A stretch of DNA of 12,315 bases from an uncultured Blautia sp. (GCA_934402155.1 CAKRTP010000055.1:1-12315); one strand, 5' to 3'. Shown: positions 1 through 7,485, numbered from the stretch's first letter. Notes: generated by a model from the sequence alone, not told the origin. A program made the numbers and translations.

Positions 1-1518
1 GATGGTTATGCCCGTGCTACGGGAAAAGTCGGAGTATGTCTGGCAACCTCCGGCCCTGGAGCCACAAATCTGGTTACAGGTATTGCAACTGCATACATGG
101 ATTCTGTTCCGGTGGTAGCGATCACCGCGAACGTAGGAAAACCGCTCCTTGGAAGAGATTCCTTCCAGGAAGTTGATATTGCAGGCATCGTAATGCCAGT
201 CACAAAACACAGTTTTATTGTAAAAGATATTTCCATGCTGGCTGATACGCTTCGCAAGGCCTTTTATATTGCCAAAAGCGGACGTCCTGGTCCGGTACTG
301 GTGGATGTGACAAAAGATGTGACAGCAGCAACTTATGAATATTCACTGCGCCGTCCTGCTACGATCAACCGTGAGACAGAGACAATTCGCAAAGAAGATC
401 TTGAAGCTGCAGCACAGATGATCGAGGAAGCAAAGAAACCGTATATTTTTGTCGGTGGTGGATGTGTGATCTCAGGAGCTTCAAAAGAAATCAGCGAACT
501 GGCTCATAAGATTGATGCACCGGTGTGCGACAGCCTGATGGGTAAGGGAGCTTTTTCAGGGGAGGATCCTTTGTATACAGGAATGCTTGGTATGCATGGA
601 ACCAAGACATCTGATCTTGGCATTACGCAGTGTGATCTTCTGATCGTACTGGGAGCACGTTTCAGTGACCGTGTTACCGGCAATGCCAGAACTTTTGCAA
701 AACAGGCCAAAATCCTTCAGATTGATGTGGATGCGGCCGAAATCAACAAGAATGTTGTGGTAGATGCGTCTGTGATCGGAGATGTAAGAGAAGTTCTTCG
801 AAGACTTCTGGAGATGATTCCGGAAGAACAGCATCCGGAATGGATCGAGCATATTCAGGAGATGAAAGCAAAATATCCTCTGAATTATGATCATTCTCAG
901 CTCACAGGGCCATACATTATAGAGAAACTCTATGAGATCACCAACGGTGATGCAATTATCTCAACAGATGTCGGTCAGCATCAGATGTGGGCCGCACAGT
1001 ACTTCAAGTACAAAGAACCGCGTACTTTCCTGACTTCCGGTGGTCTCGGAACGATGGGATACGGACTTGGAGCTGCGATAGGTGCCAAGATGGGAAAACC
1101 TGACAAAACAGTTGTCAACATTGCAGGAGACGGCTGTTTCAGAATGAATATGAATGAGATCGCGACAGCAGTACGCTGCCATAAACAGCTTTTGCAGATT
1201 GTAATGAACAATCATGTGCTGGGTATGGTACGTCAGTGGCAGAGCTTATTCTATGAACACAGATATTCACACACTGTCCTTGACGATGCTGTGGATTTTG
1301 TGAAAATATCTGAGGGCATGGGAGCGAAAGCAATCCGTGTTACAAAGATGGAAGAAGTAGAGCCGGCGATCCGAGAGGCGCTGGCAGCAGACGGACCTGT
1401 AGTACTGGACTGCTGGATCGACCAGGATCTCAGCGTATATCCAATGGTGCCGGCAGGTGCAAGTCTGGATGAAGTTTTTGACGAGGAGGATATGAAGAAC
1501 AATGAGCAGAGTGTATAA
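1..1518 (+). CDS. ilvB: Acetolactate synthase large subunit, 5' end cut by window edge
   Basis: Catalytic subunit of acetohydroxyacid synthase, which condenses two pyruvates (or pyruvate and 2-ketobutyrate) in the first common step of valine/leucine/isoleucine synthesis, using ThDP, Mg2+ and FAD in the cytoplasm. The frame is open from base 1, so 505 codons are visible; the N-terminal ~50-60 residues lie upstream. The first residues (DGYARATGKVGVCLATSGPG) are the conserved N-terminal ThDP-domain block. Further on are the central FAD-type domain (LIVLGARFSDRVTG) and the C-terminal ThDP motif GDGCFRMN...NN (about 1129-1212). The stop overlaps the serC start by 17 nt, indicating one transcript. 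No ilvN regulatory subunit follows; it must be upstream, elsewhere or absent. Other ThDP decarboxylases (e.g. oxalyl-CoA or sulfoacetaldehyde enzymes) are less likely because similarity to IlvB is continuous. Confidence 0.95.
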   Translation, partial: DGYARATGKVGVCLATSGPGATNLVTGIATAYMDSVPVVAITANVGKPLLGRDSFQEVDIAGIVMPVTKHSFIVKDISMLADTLRKAFYIAKSGRPGPVLVDVTKDVTAATYEYSLRRPATINRETETIRKEDLEAAAQMIEEAKKPYIFVGGGCVISGASKEISELAHKIDAPVCDSLMGKGAFSGEDPLYTGMLGMHGTKTSDLGITQCDLLIVLGARFSDRVTGNARTFAKQAKILQIDVDAAEINKNVVVDASVIGDVREVLRRLLEMIPEEQHPEWIEHIQEMKAKYPLNYDHSQLTGPYIIEKLYEITNGDAIISTDVGQHQMWAAQYFKYKEPRTFLTSGGLGTMGYGLGAAIGAKMGKPDKTVVNIAGDGCFRMNMNEIATAVRCHKQLLQIVMNNHVLGMVRQWQSLFYEHRYSHTVLDDAVDFVKISEGMGAKAIRVTKMEEVEPAIREALAADGPVVLDCWIDQDLSVYPMVPAGASLDEVFDEEDMKNNEQSV

Positions 1519-2584
1519 TTTTTCTGCAGGACCGGCTGTACTGCCGGAAGCAGTACTGAAAGAAGTAGCAGATGAAATGATGGATTATCAGGGAAGCGGT
1601 ATGTCTGTAATGGAGATGAGCCACAGAAGCCCGGAATTCCAGAAAATCATTGACGATGCAGAACAGGATCTCAGAGATCTTATGAATATTCCGGATAATT
1701 ACAAGGTATTATTCCTTCAGGGCGGTGCTTCCCAGCAGTTTGCCATGATTCCGATGAACCTGATGAAGAACGGAGTTGCTGACTATATTGTTACCGGTCA
1801 GTGGGCAAAGAAAGCATACCAGGAAGCACAGAAATACGGAAAGGTAAATAAGATTGCATCTTCCGAGGATAAGACCTTCTCCTATATCCCGGACTGCAGC
1901 GATCTTCCGATCAGCCCGGATGCGGATTATGTATACATTTGTGAAAACAATACAATTTACGGAACAAAATTCAAGACACTTCCGAATACAAAAGGCAAAA
2001 CTCTGGTAGCAGACGTTTCTTCCTGCTTCTTATCTGAGCCTGTAGATGTAAGCAAATACGGTATCATCTACGGTGGTGTTCAGAAAAACATCGGACCTGC
2101 CGGCATGGTGATCGCGATCATTCGTGAAGATCTTATTACAGAAGATGTTCTTCCGGGAACACCAACCATGCTTACATACAAGACACATGCAGATGCAGGA
2201 TCTCTTTACAATACACCGAACGCATACTGCATCTATGTATGCGGAAAGGTCTTCAAATGGCTCAAGGCTATGGGCGGACTGGAAGAAATGCAGAAGAGAA
2301 ACATCGAAAAAGCCAAGATCCTCTATGATTATCTGGATCAGAGCAAACTCTTCAAAGGTACAGTAGAGCCGGCTTCCCGTTCTCTGATGAATGTTCCTTT
2401 TGTCACAGGTGACAAAGACATGGATGCCAAATTTGTCAAAGAAGCTAAAGCAGCAGGTCTTGTAAACCTCAAAGGACACAGAACTGTTGGAGGTATGCGT
2501 GCAAGTATCTACAATGCTATGCCAAAAGAAGGAGTAGAAGCTCTCGTTGCATTCATGAAAAAATTCGAGGAGGAGAATGCGTAA
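1502..2584 (+). CDS. serC: Phosphoserine aminotransferase
   Basis: PLP-dependent class V aminotransferase converting 3-phosphohydroxypyruvate plus glutamate to O-phosphoserine, the second step of serine synthesis; many SerC enzymes also serve the pyridoxal-phosphate pathway. It has 360 residues, the family's usual length. The start MSRVYNFSAGPAVLPEAVL is the canonical SerC N-terminus and fixes the ATG inside the end of ilvB. The Schiff-base lysine is K195 in GGVQKNIGPAG, and the C-terminal block KGHRTVGGMRASIYNAMP is typical. A GAGGAGG ribosome site at about 1484-1490 lies within ilvB, about 11 nt ahead. The stop overlaps the serA start (TAATG), so the two are translationally coupled, fitting consecutive pathway steps. 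Confidence 0.97.
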   Translation: MSRVYNFSAGPAVLPEAVLKEVADEMMDYQGSGMSVMEMSHRSPEFQKIIDDAEQDLRDLMNIPDNYKVLFLQGGASQQFAMIPMNLMKNGVADYIVTGQWAKKAYQEAQKYGKVNKIASSEDKTFSYIPDCSDLPISPDADYVYICENNTIYGTKFKTLPNTKGKTLVADVSSCFLSEPVDVSKYGIIYGGVQKNIGPAGMVIAIIREDLITEDVLPGTPTMLTYKTHADAGSLYNTPNAYCIYVCGKVFKWLKAMGGLEEMQKRNIEKAKILYDYLDQSKLFKGTVEPASRSLMNVPFVTGDKDMDAKFVKEAKAAGLVNLKGHRTVGGMRASIYNAMPKEGVEALVAFMKKFEEENA

Positions 2585-3747
2585 TGTTTCAGTATAAATG
2601 CCTCAATCCAATCTCCCAGACAGGTCTTGGCCTGTTTGGTGAGGAGTACAAACAGACAGAAGAATTAAACGATGCCGATGCAGTTCTGGTAAGAAGTGCA
2701 AAGATGCATGATATGGAACTTCCGGAGAACATCAAAGTTATTGCCCGTGCAGGTGCTGGTGTCAACAACATTCCGGTTGAGCAGTGTGCGGAAAACGGTA
2801 TTGTAGTATTTAATACACCAGGTGCAAATGCAAACGGTGTTAAGGAACTTGTCCTTGCAGGAATGCTGCTTGCTTCCCGTGACATTGTCGGAGGTATCGA
2901 GTGGGTAGCACACGAAGAAGACAAAGAACACATCGACAAACTGGCAGAGAAACAGAAAAAACAGTTTGCAGGATGTGAGATCAGCGGTAAGAAACTGGGT
3001 ATTATCGGACTTGGTGCGATTGGAGCAATGGTTGCAAACTCTGCAACACATCTTGGAATGGAAGTCTACGGATATGACCCGTTCATCTCCATTGATGCAG
3101 CATGGAACCTGTCCAGAACCATCAAACACAGCAAATCTCTGGATGAGATCTACAGCCAGTGTGATTACATCACTATCCATGTACCGCTCACAGATAACAC
3201 ACGCAAAATGATCGACAAAGAAGCTTTTACCAAGATGAAGGACGGCGTAGTACTTCTGAACTTTGCAAGAGATCTTCTTGTAGATGAGGAAGCACTGATC
3301 GAAGCTCTTGACAGCGGTAAGGTTAAGAAATATGTGACAGACTTTGCAAACCCGCTCGTAGCAGGCAGACCTGGAATTCTCGTAACACCACATCTTGGTG
3401 CATCTACAGAGGAATCCGAAGAAAACTGTGCAGTTATGGCTGTCAAGGAAGTCAGAGATTTCCTTGAAAACGGAAATATCAAGAATTCCGTAAACTATCC
3501 GAACTGCGACATGGGAACCTGCGTGGCTGTAGGACGTATTACTATCTGCCACAAAAATATCCCGAATATGATCAGTCAGTTCACCAAGATCCTCGGAAGT
3601 GAAGGACTGAACATCGCAGATATGACCAATAAGAGCCGTGGAGGCTATGCATATACCATCATTGATCTGGAAAGTGCAGCATCCAAAGAAGCTCTGGACG
3701 AACTTGGAGCAATCGAAGGCGTATCCAAGGTACGTGTGATCAAATAA
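2584..3747 (+). CDS. serA: D-3-phosphoglycerate dehydrogenase with C-terminal ACT domain
   Basis: NAD-dependent oxidation of 3-phosphoglycerate to 3-phosphohydroxypyruvate, the committed step of serine synthesis. It has 387 residues: an N-terminal substrate domain, a Rossmann domain with GLGAIG at 142-147 and the NAD-ribose acidic residue in YGYDP (D165), then a C-terminal ACT domain (about 315-387), the usual site of serine feedback control. Catalytic Arg is R229 (LNFARD) and catalytic His H270 in TPHLGAST. The usual Glu of the DVFxxEP motif is not obvious: the aligned stretch is TDFANPLV, with N256 there. I recall this as a trait of a Firmicute/Bacteroidetes SerA subfamily, but cannot verify it. 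The gene starts on the last base of the serC stop and is followed by a strong terminator, so it ends the operon. Confidence 0.95.
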   Translation: MFQYKCLNPISQTGLGLFGEEYKQTEELNDADAVLVRSAKMHDMELPENIKVIARAGAGVNNIPVEQCAENGIVVFNTPGANANGVKELVLAGMLLASRDIVGGIEWVAHEEDKEHIDKLAEKQKKQFAGCEISGKKLGIIGLGAIGAMVANSATHLGMEVYGYDPFISIDAAWNLSRTIKHSKSLDEIYSQCDYITIHVPLTDNTRKMIDKEAFTKMKDGVVLLNFARDLLVDEEALIEALDSGKVKKYVTDFANPLVAGRPGILVTPHLGASTEESEENCAVMAVKEVRDFLENGNIKNSVNYPNCDMGTCVAVGRITICHKNIPNMISQFTKILGSEGLNIADMTNKSRGGYAYTIIDLESAASKEALDELGAIEGVSKVRVIK

Positions 3748-3784
3748 AATAAAAAATAATAAAAAGCAAAAGTCCTTAAGGCAA

Positions 3785-3828
3785 AAAAATCCCGGATAAT
3801 TCTTAAAACAGAACGATCCGGGATTTTT
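3785..3828. terminator. Bidirectional Rho-independent terminator
   Basis: A perfect 13-bp inverted repeat: AAAAATCCCGGAT at 3785-3797 and ATCCGGGATTTTT at 3816-3828, with an 18-nt loop. T-run on the right and A-run (3783-3789) on the left mean it can stop transcription on both strands. It lies between convergent serA and the sugar kinase, 38 nt after the serA stop and 20 nt from the kinase stop. Confidence 0.92.
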
Positions 3829-3847
3829 GTATAAATGTTGTTAAAAA

Positions 3848-4819
3848 TTATTTACGGCTTGCAATAAAACTTTCAACTTCCTCGCGTGTCGGCATAACGC
3901 GGAGTGCACCTTTACGTGTGGTTATGAGGGATGCGGCAGCATTTGCGAAGGTAAGAAGTTCTCGGAGGTTTTCTTCTGTGAGATTCTCAAGACCGTGGTC
4001 GAGAACGTAGTTCAGGGTACTTGCACAGAAAGTATCTCCGGCACCGGTAGTCTCGATTGTGTTTTCCTGAAGGAAAGGAGCTGCTTCTACGATCATATCT
4101 TTGTAGTATGCACGGCTTCCGTCCTTGCCCATGGTGATGAGAATGAGCGGGATGTTGTATTTCTCCTGGAGCATGGAAGCACCTTTGTTGTAATCAGTGG
4201 TTCCGCACATGAATTCCACTTCATTGTCGGAAATCTTTAATACATCGCATTTGGACATACCATATTCGATTTCCACGCGGGCATCTTCAAGAGAGTTCCA
4301 GAGAGGAGGGCGGAGGTTCGGATCAAATGTGATGATGCAGCCTGCTTCCTTTGCAAGATCGATTGCGTGACGTGTAGCTTCACGTACACCCTCATGCGTA
4401 GAGGAAAGTGTACCAAAGTGGAAAATACGGGAAGACTCGATCAGCTCTTTCTGAACTTCTTCTTTGGTCAGCATCATATCTGCTCCCGGATCACGGTAGA
4501 AAGAAAAGTCACGGTCACCGTCCGGATAAGTATGTACAAAAGCAAGAGTAGTATGATATTTCTCATCCATGATAAGGTTGCGTGTGTCGATTCCGACTTC
4601 TTCGACAGCAGCTTTTAACTGGCTGCCGAACATGTCCTTTCCGACTTTGCCGATGAAAGCTGTTTTCTTGCCGAGTTTCTCCAGCATGGCGAGTACGTTG
4701 CACGGCGCTCCTCCCGGATTGGCCTCCATCATAGGATTTCCCTGGGAACTGCTTCCGTTCTCTGTAAAGTCGATCAGCAGTTCGCCGAGAGCGGTCACGT
4801 CAAATTGTTTGTTTTCCAT
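3848..4819 (-). CDS. PfkB-family carbohydrate kinase, probable fructokinase
   Basis: ATP-dependent cytosolic sugar kinase of the ribokinase/PfkB family, 323 residues, the family's normal length. Visible features: N-terminal GELLIDF strand; first PfkB signature around NPGGAPCNVLAMLEKLG (34-50); the FDPNLRPPLW block (165-174), typical of ScrK-type fructokinases; and the second signature TTGAGDTF with catalytic base D262 and the GAGD anion hole. Fructose to fructose-6-phosphate is the best guess; 2-keto-3-deoxygluconate or another ketose cannot be excluded, as specificity is hard to read in this family. Start: ATG with AAGGAGG at 4830-4836 (complement), 10 nt upstream. No sucrose hydrolase, transporter or regulator lies alongside. 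The gene is monocistronic, with its own promoter, divergent from the GlgB-like gene and ending in the shared terminator. Confidence 0.9.
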   Translation of the reverse strand: MENKQFDVTALGELLIDFTENGSSSQGNPMMEANPGGAPCNVLAMLEKLGKKTAFIGKVGKDMFGSQLKAAVEEVGIDTRNLIMDEKYHTTLAFVHTYPDGDRDFSFYRDPGADMMLTKEEVQKELIESSRIFHFGTLSSTHEGVREATRHAIDLAKEAGCIITFDPNLRPPLWNSLEDARVEIEYGMSKCDVLKISDNEVEFMCGTTDYNKGASMLQEKYNIPLILITMGKDGSRAYYKDMIVEAAPFLQENTIETTGAGDTFCASTLNYVLDHGLENLTEENLRELLTFANAAASLITTRKGALRVMPTREEVESFIASRK

Positions 4820-4882
4820 AATAAAAAAACCTCCTTGGATTTCTGAATTCTGTTTCCTGTATATCAGAAAAACGTTAATTTC

Positions 4883-4911
4883 AATTTATCGCACCAGAGC
4901 AGTTTTGTCAA
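4883..4911 (-). promoter_or_regulatory. Probable sigma-A promoter of the sugar kinase
   Basis: On the minus strand a perfect -35 TTGACA (4906-4911) is followed after 17 bp by TAAATT (4883-4888), a 4/6 -10 match. Transcription would begin near 4876, leaving a leader of about 55-60 nt before the kinase ATG. The 6-bp palindrome AACGTT at 4871-4876 sits at the predicted start, where LacI-type repressors often bind; that is only a suggestion. Confidence 0.6.
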
Positions 4912-5012
4912 ACAAATTTCGTTCTATTCTTTATTTTTACCTGAAAAAATGATAAACTATTTTTTAAAGAGATGTATTTTACAGAAAGGTTTTGACAGCG
5001 ACATCTCGGAAT

Positions 5013-5017
5013 GGAGG
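5013..5017 (+). promoter_or_regulatory. Ribosome binding site fixing the GlgB-like start
   Basis: GGAGG lies 8 nt before ATG 5026. The in-frame ATG at 5011 overlaps this site and has no good site of its own, so 5026 is preferred. I see no convincing sigma-A promoter for this strand in 4840-5010: a TTGACA at 4992-4997 has no matching -10, and TAAACT at 4953-4958 has only a weak -35. Confidence 0.7.
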
Positions 5018-5025
5018 CAGTAATT

Positions 5026-7284
5026 ATGGAAAGCAAGGCATATGAGTATATGGACTGGCCGAGGATTGAAGCAATCGTATATGGAGAGGAAGCATCCCCG
5101 AAGGATGTCATGGCTCCGCGTCTGACTACAGACGGTGTTCTGGTCCAGGGATTTTTTCCGGAGGCAGATAAGGCAGAGGTTCTGGTCGGATCCCGTAAAT
5201 ATGAAATGGAAAAAGAAGATGAGGCGGGATATTTTGCAGCAATGATCCCGGGCAGAAAGATCCCGGAATATGAATATCGCGTTACCAGAGGAGAAGAAGT
5301 GCAGGAGTTTTCGGATCCTTACGCATTTGCAGGACAGATCACAGAAGCAGAGGAGAAGGCATTCTGCGCGGGCGTTTATTATCATGCCTATGAGAAACTG
5401 GGTGCACATCCGATGGAGATCAATGGTGTTAAGGGAACAAGCTTTGCCGTATGGGCACCGAATGCAGTGCGTGTCAGTGTGGTCGGTAATTTCAATGAAT
5501 GGGACGGAAGATGCCATGCGATGCACCGAATGCCGATGTCGGGTATCTTTGAACTTTTTATCCCCGGTGTGAAAGTCGGAGATATCTACAAATATGAACT
5601 GAAACTCAAAGGAAACCGCATAGAGCTGAAATCCGATCCATATGCTGCCTGTACAGAGGTTCCGCCGGCAGGTGCTTCCGTTGTGGCAGATACAGGAGCC
5701 TTCCAGTGGGAAGATGAAGAATGGATGGCAGGACGTAAGAAATTCGGTGACCGTAAACAGCCGATTTCCATCTATGAGACCTCTCTGACAGACTGGAAGG
5801 ACGGGGAAGAACTTGTTGAGTTTGTGAAGAAACTGAATTACACGCATGTAGAACTTCATCCTGTGATGGAATATCTGGATGATGAGGCCGGAGAGTACAG
5901 TACCTTTGCATATTATGCACCGACCAGGAGATTTGGTATGCCGCAGGATTTCCAGAAGACAGTCAACGAGCTTCACAAAGCAGGGATCGGACTGATCCTT
6001 GACTGGACACCATCTCATTTCCCGAGGGTCGAGGGAGGCCTGGAGCTTTTTGACGGCACACCTCTCTATGAGAATCCGGATCCGTCCATGGCGATCCATC
6101 CGATCTGGGGAACTCTTCTGTATAATTTCGGAAGCCCGATGGTGAGGGATTTTCTCCTTGCAAATGCTTTTTACTGGCTGGAGGTTTATCATGCAGACGG
6201 ACTGAGGCTGGATGATGTGGATTCCATGCTGTATCTTGACTTTGGAAAGGAATACGGACAGTGGAAACCAAATATCTACGGTACAAATGAAAATCTGGAA
6301 GCAGTGGAATTTCTCAAGCATCTGAATTCTATTCTGGATAAGAAGCTTCCGGGAACGCTTAAGATCGCACAGGAAGACGGCCTCTGGTCTGAACTCACCG
6401 GAAGTGTGGAGGATGATAACATCGGCTTTGATTATAAATGGAATAATAACTGGGCAGGAGATTTTCTTGCATATCTTTCCAAAGATCCGATCGAGAGAAA
6501 ATATGTCCATGATCAGCTTACGCTGTCCATGCTTTATGCTTACTGTGAGCATTATGTACTTCCTCTTGGAAGCCGTGAGGCGGGAACGCTTGCTGAATTT
6601 ATGGAGAAGCTTCCGGGAGATGATGCACAGAAGCTGAGTCAGATCCGTGAAGCCTATGCCTATATGATGCTGCACCCGGGATGTATGATGATGTCACCGG
6701 GCAGGGAAGTTCCGGCAGAAATGGAGAAATATATCCATGATCTCAACGAGCTGTACCGCACCCATCCGGCGCTGGTTCAGAAGGATGGTGAGTATGATGG
6801 ATTTGAGTGGATCCAGCTTATGAAATATGAAGAGAATGTCCTTACCTTTATGCGTAAGACGGATAAGCCGGAAGAAACACTTCTTGCAGTATGTAACTTT
6901 GCGGCTGTTCCTTATGAGGACTATCAGGTTGGTGTTCCGTTCTACGGCAAATATAAAGAAATCTTTAACAGTGATGCAAAGGAATATGGCGGTCAGGGAA
7001 CTGTCAATCCAAGAGCAAAGACCTGTAAGCAGGATGAGTGCGATGAGAGAGAATATTCCATTAAGCTTAAGGTTCCGGCACTTGGTGTGACGGTATTTTC
7101 CTGTACTCCGACCAAAAAGAAAGAAGCAGCCTCAGCACCGGTCAAAAAAGCGACAAAAAAACCAGCAGCAAAGAAGCCACGTGTTGTTGCAAAAAAATCC
7201 GAAACTGCTGTAAAAAAACCTGCCGCACGAAAAAAGACGGCAGCAGGGAAACTCAGAAAATCAGCAACAAAAGAGACTGCATAA
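5026..7284 (+). CDS. glgB: GlgB-type branching enzyme homologue, probably catalytically impaired, with Lys-rich tail
   Basis: A 752-residue homologue of 1,4-alpha-glucan branching enzyme, which moves alpha-1,4 chains to alpha-1,6 branches in glycogen. Domains: N-terminal beta module (about 15-110), CBM48 (about 120-225; FAVWAPNAVRVSVVGNFNEW), GH13 barrel (about 245-610), C-terminal beta domain (about 620-695), then a 56-residue tail with 18 Lys, 3 Arg and 14 Ala. Nucleophile D396 is kept in GLRLDDVDSMLYLD, as is H331 in TPSHFPR. Other catalytic elements are altered: AEES of normal GlgB aligns without gaps to AQED (Q449 at the usual acid/base Glu); SHDEVVHG aligns to GSREAGTL (S516, R517 for His-Asp); and the NEFAQ...LDW stretch after FPGKK is missing, leaving SPGREVPAEMEKY (557-569). 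It may be a glucan-binding pseudoenzyme or have changed chemistry; E450 could conceivably replace the lost Glu. Family membership is clear, activity is not. Confidence 0.88.
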   Translation: MESKAYEYMDWPRIEAIVYGEEASPKDVMAPRLTTDGVLVQGFFPEADKAEVLVGSRKYEMEKEDEAGYFAAMIPGRKIPEYEYRVTRGEEVQEFSDPYAFAGQITEAEEKAFCAGVYYHAYEKLGAHPMEINGVKGTSFAVWAPNAVRVSVVGNFNEWDGRCHAMHRMPMSGIFELFIPGVKVGDIYKYELKLKGNRIELKSDPYAACTEVPPAGASVVADTGAFQWEDEEWMAGRKKFGDRKQPISIYETSLTDWKDGEELVEFVKKLNYTHVELHPVMEYLDDEAGEYSTFAYYAPTRRFGMPQDFQKTVNELHKAGIGLILDWTPSHFPRVEGGLELFDGTPLYENPDPSMAIHPIWGTLLYNFGSPMVRDFLLANAFYWLEVYHADGLRLDDVDSMLYLDFGKEYGQWKPNIYGTNENLEAVEFLKHLNSILDKKLPGTLKIAQEDGLWSELTGSVEDDNIGFDYKWNNNWAGDFLAYLSKDPIERKYVHDQLTLSMLYAYCEHYVLPLGSREAGTLAEFMEKLPGDDAQKLSQIREAYAYMMLHPGCMMMSPGREVPAEMEKYIHDLNELYRTHPALVQKDGEYDGFEWIQLMKYEENVLTFMRKTDKPEETLLAVCNFAAVPYEDYQVGVPFYGKYKEIFNSDAKEYGGQGTVNPRAKTCKQDECDEREYSIKLKVPALGVTVFSCTPTKKKEAASAPVKKATKKPAAKKPRVVAKKSETAVKKPAARKKTAAGKLRKSATKETA
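7141..7281 (+). repeat. Low-complexity A-tract region coding a Lys/Ala/Pro-rich tail
   Basis: Within the end of the GlgB-like gene, repeats of the pattern KKxA/KKPAA encode a histone-H1-like basic tail. The DNA holds five runs of six or seven A: 7144-7149, 7155-7161, 7191-7197, 7212-7218 and 7230-7235. Such runs can favour polymerase or ribosome slippage. Confidence 0.7.
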
Positions 7285-7316
7285 AAAGGTACAATAGTAA
7301 AAATTAAAATTTGTTC

Positions 7317-7344
7317 TTGATTTTTCTGAAAAATCAGGTATAAT
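7317..7344 (+). promoter_or_regulatory. Promoter of the tRNA-Thr gene
   Basis: A perfect -10 TATAAT at 7339-7344 is preceded by TTGATT (7317-7322) with a 16-bp spacer; the start would be near 7351, about 16 nt before the mature tRNA. An 8-bp inverted repeat, TGATTTTT (7318-7325) and AAAAATCA (7329-7336), fills the -35 and spacer. The gap from the GlgB-like stop to this promoter shows no GC-rich terminator. Confidence 0.75.
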
Positions 7345-7366
7345 AATGGTTGTGTTTCAGGCACAG

Positions 7367-7439
7367 GCTGGAATAGCTCAGTCGGTAGAGCACTTCACTC
7401 GTAATGAAGGGGTCGTGAGTTCGAGTCTCATTTCCAGCT
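7367..7439 (+). tRNA. tRNA-Thr, anticodon CGU
   Basis: 73-nt complete cloverleaf. Acceptor GCTGGAA (7367-7373) pairs with TTCCAGC (7432-7438), discriminator T7439. D stem is GCTC/GAGC, anticodon stem CTTCA/TGAAG with 7-nt loop CTCGTAA giving CGT, T arm GTGAG-TTCGAGT-CTCAT. It reads ACG codons. CCA is not encoded and must be added enzymatically. Thr identity follows from the anticodon; U73 fits Gram-positive threonine tRNAs. It is a single tRNA, not part of a cluster. Confidence 0.96.
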
Positions 7440-7450
7440 TACCATTATTG

Positions 7451-7485
7451 AATCCGGATACTTTGAACAGAGTATCCGGATTTTT
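7451..7485 (+). terminator. Rho-independent terminator after tRNA-Thr
   Basis: Perfect 12-bp stem AATCCGGATACT (7451-7462) and AGTATCCGGATT (7471-7482), 8-nt loop, then a T-run to 7485. It lies 11 nt after the tRNA and separates it from the amidohydrolase operon. Confidence 0.92.

Noticed and set aside
2665..3552. A 295-codon minus-strand open frame opposite serA
   Set aside because: SerA motifs are unmistakable on the other strand; the antisense product is Cys/Phe-rich with no domain.
3774..3781. Palindrome CCTTAAGG just after serA
   Set aside because: Only 8 bp, next to a far stronger terminator, and not linked to any promoter.
5011..5028. Upstream ATG (5011) as start of the GlgB-like protein
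   Set aside because: It overlaps the GGAGG that serves ATG 5026 and has no good ribosome site of its own.
4957..6675. A 572-codon open frame on the minus strand opposite the GlgB-like gene
   Set aside because: It is rich in Cys, His and Ile as expected of an antisense frame, has no recognisable domain, and lies within a clearly coding plus-strand gene.
7367..7439. tRNA-Thr as an integration site for a mobile element
   Set aside because: No integrase, no repeated tRNA 3' end, and ordinary housekeeping-like genes on both sides.
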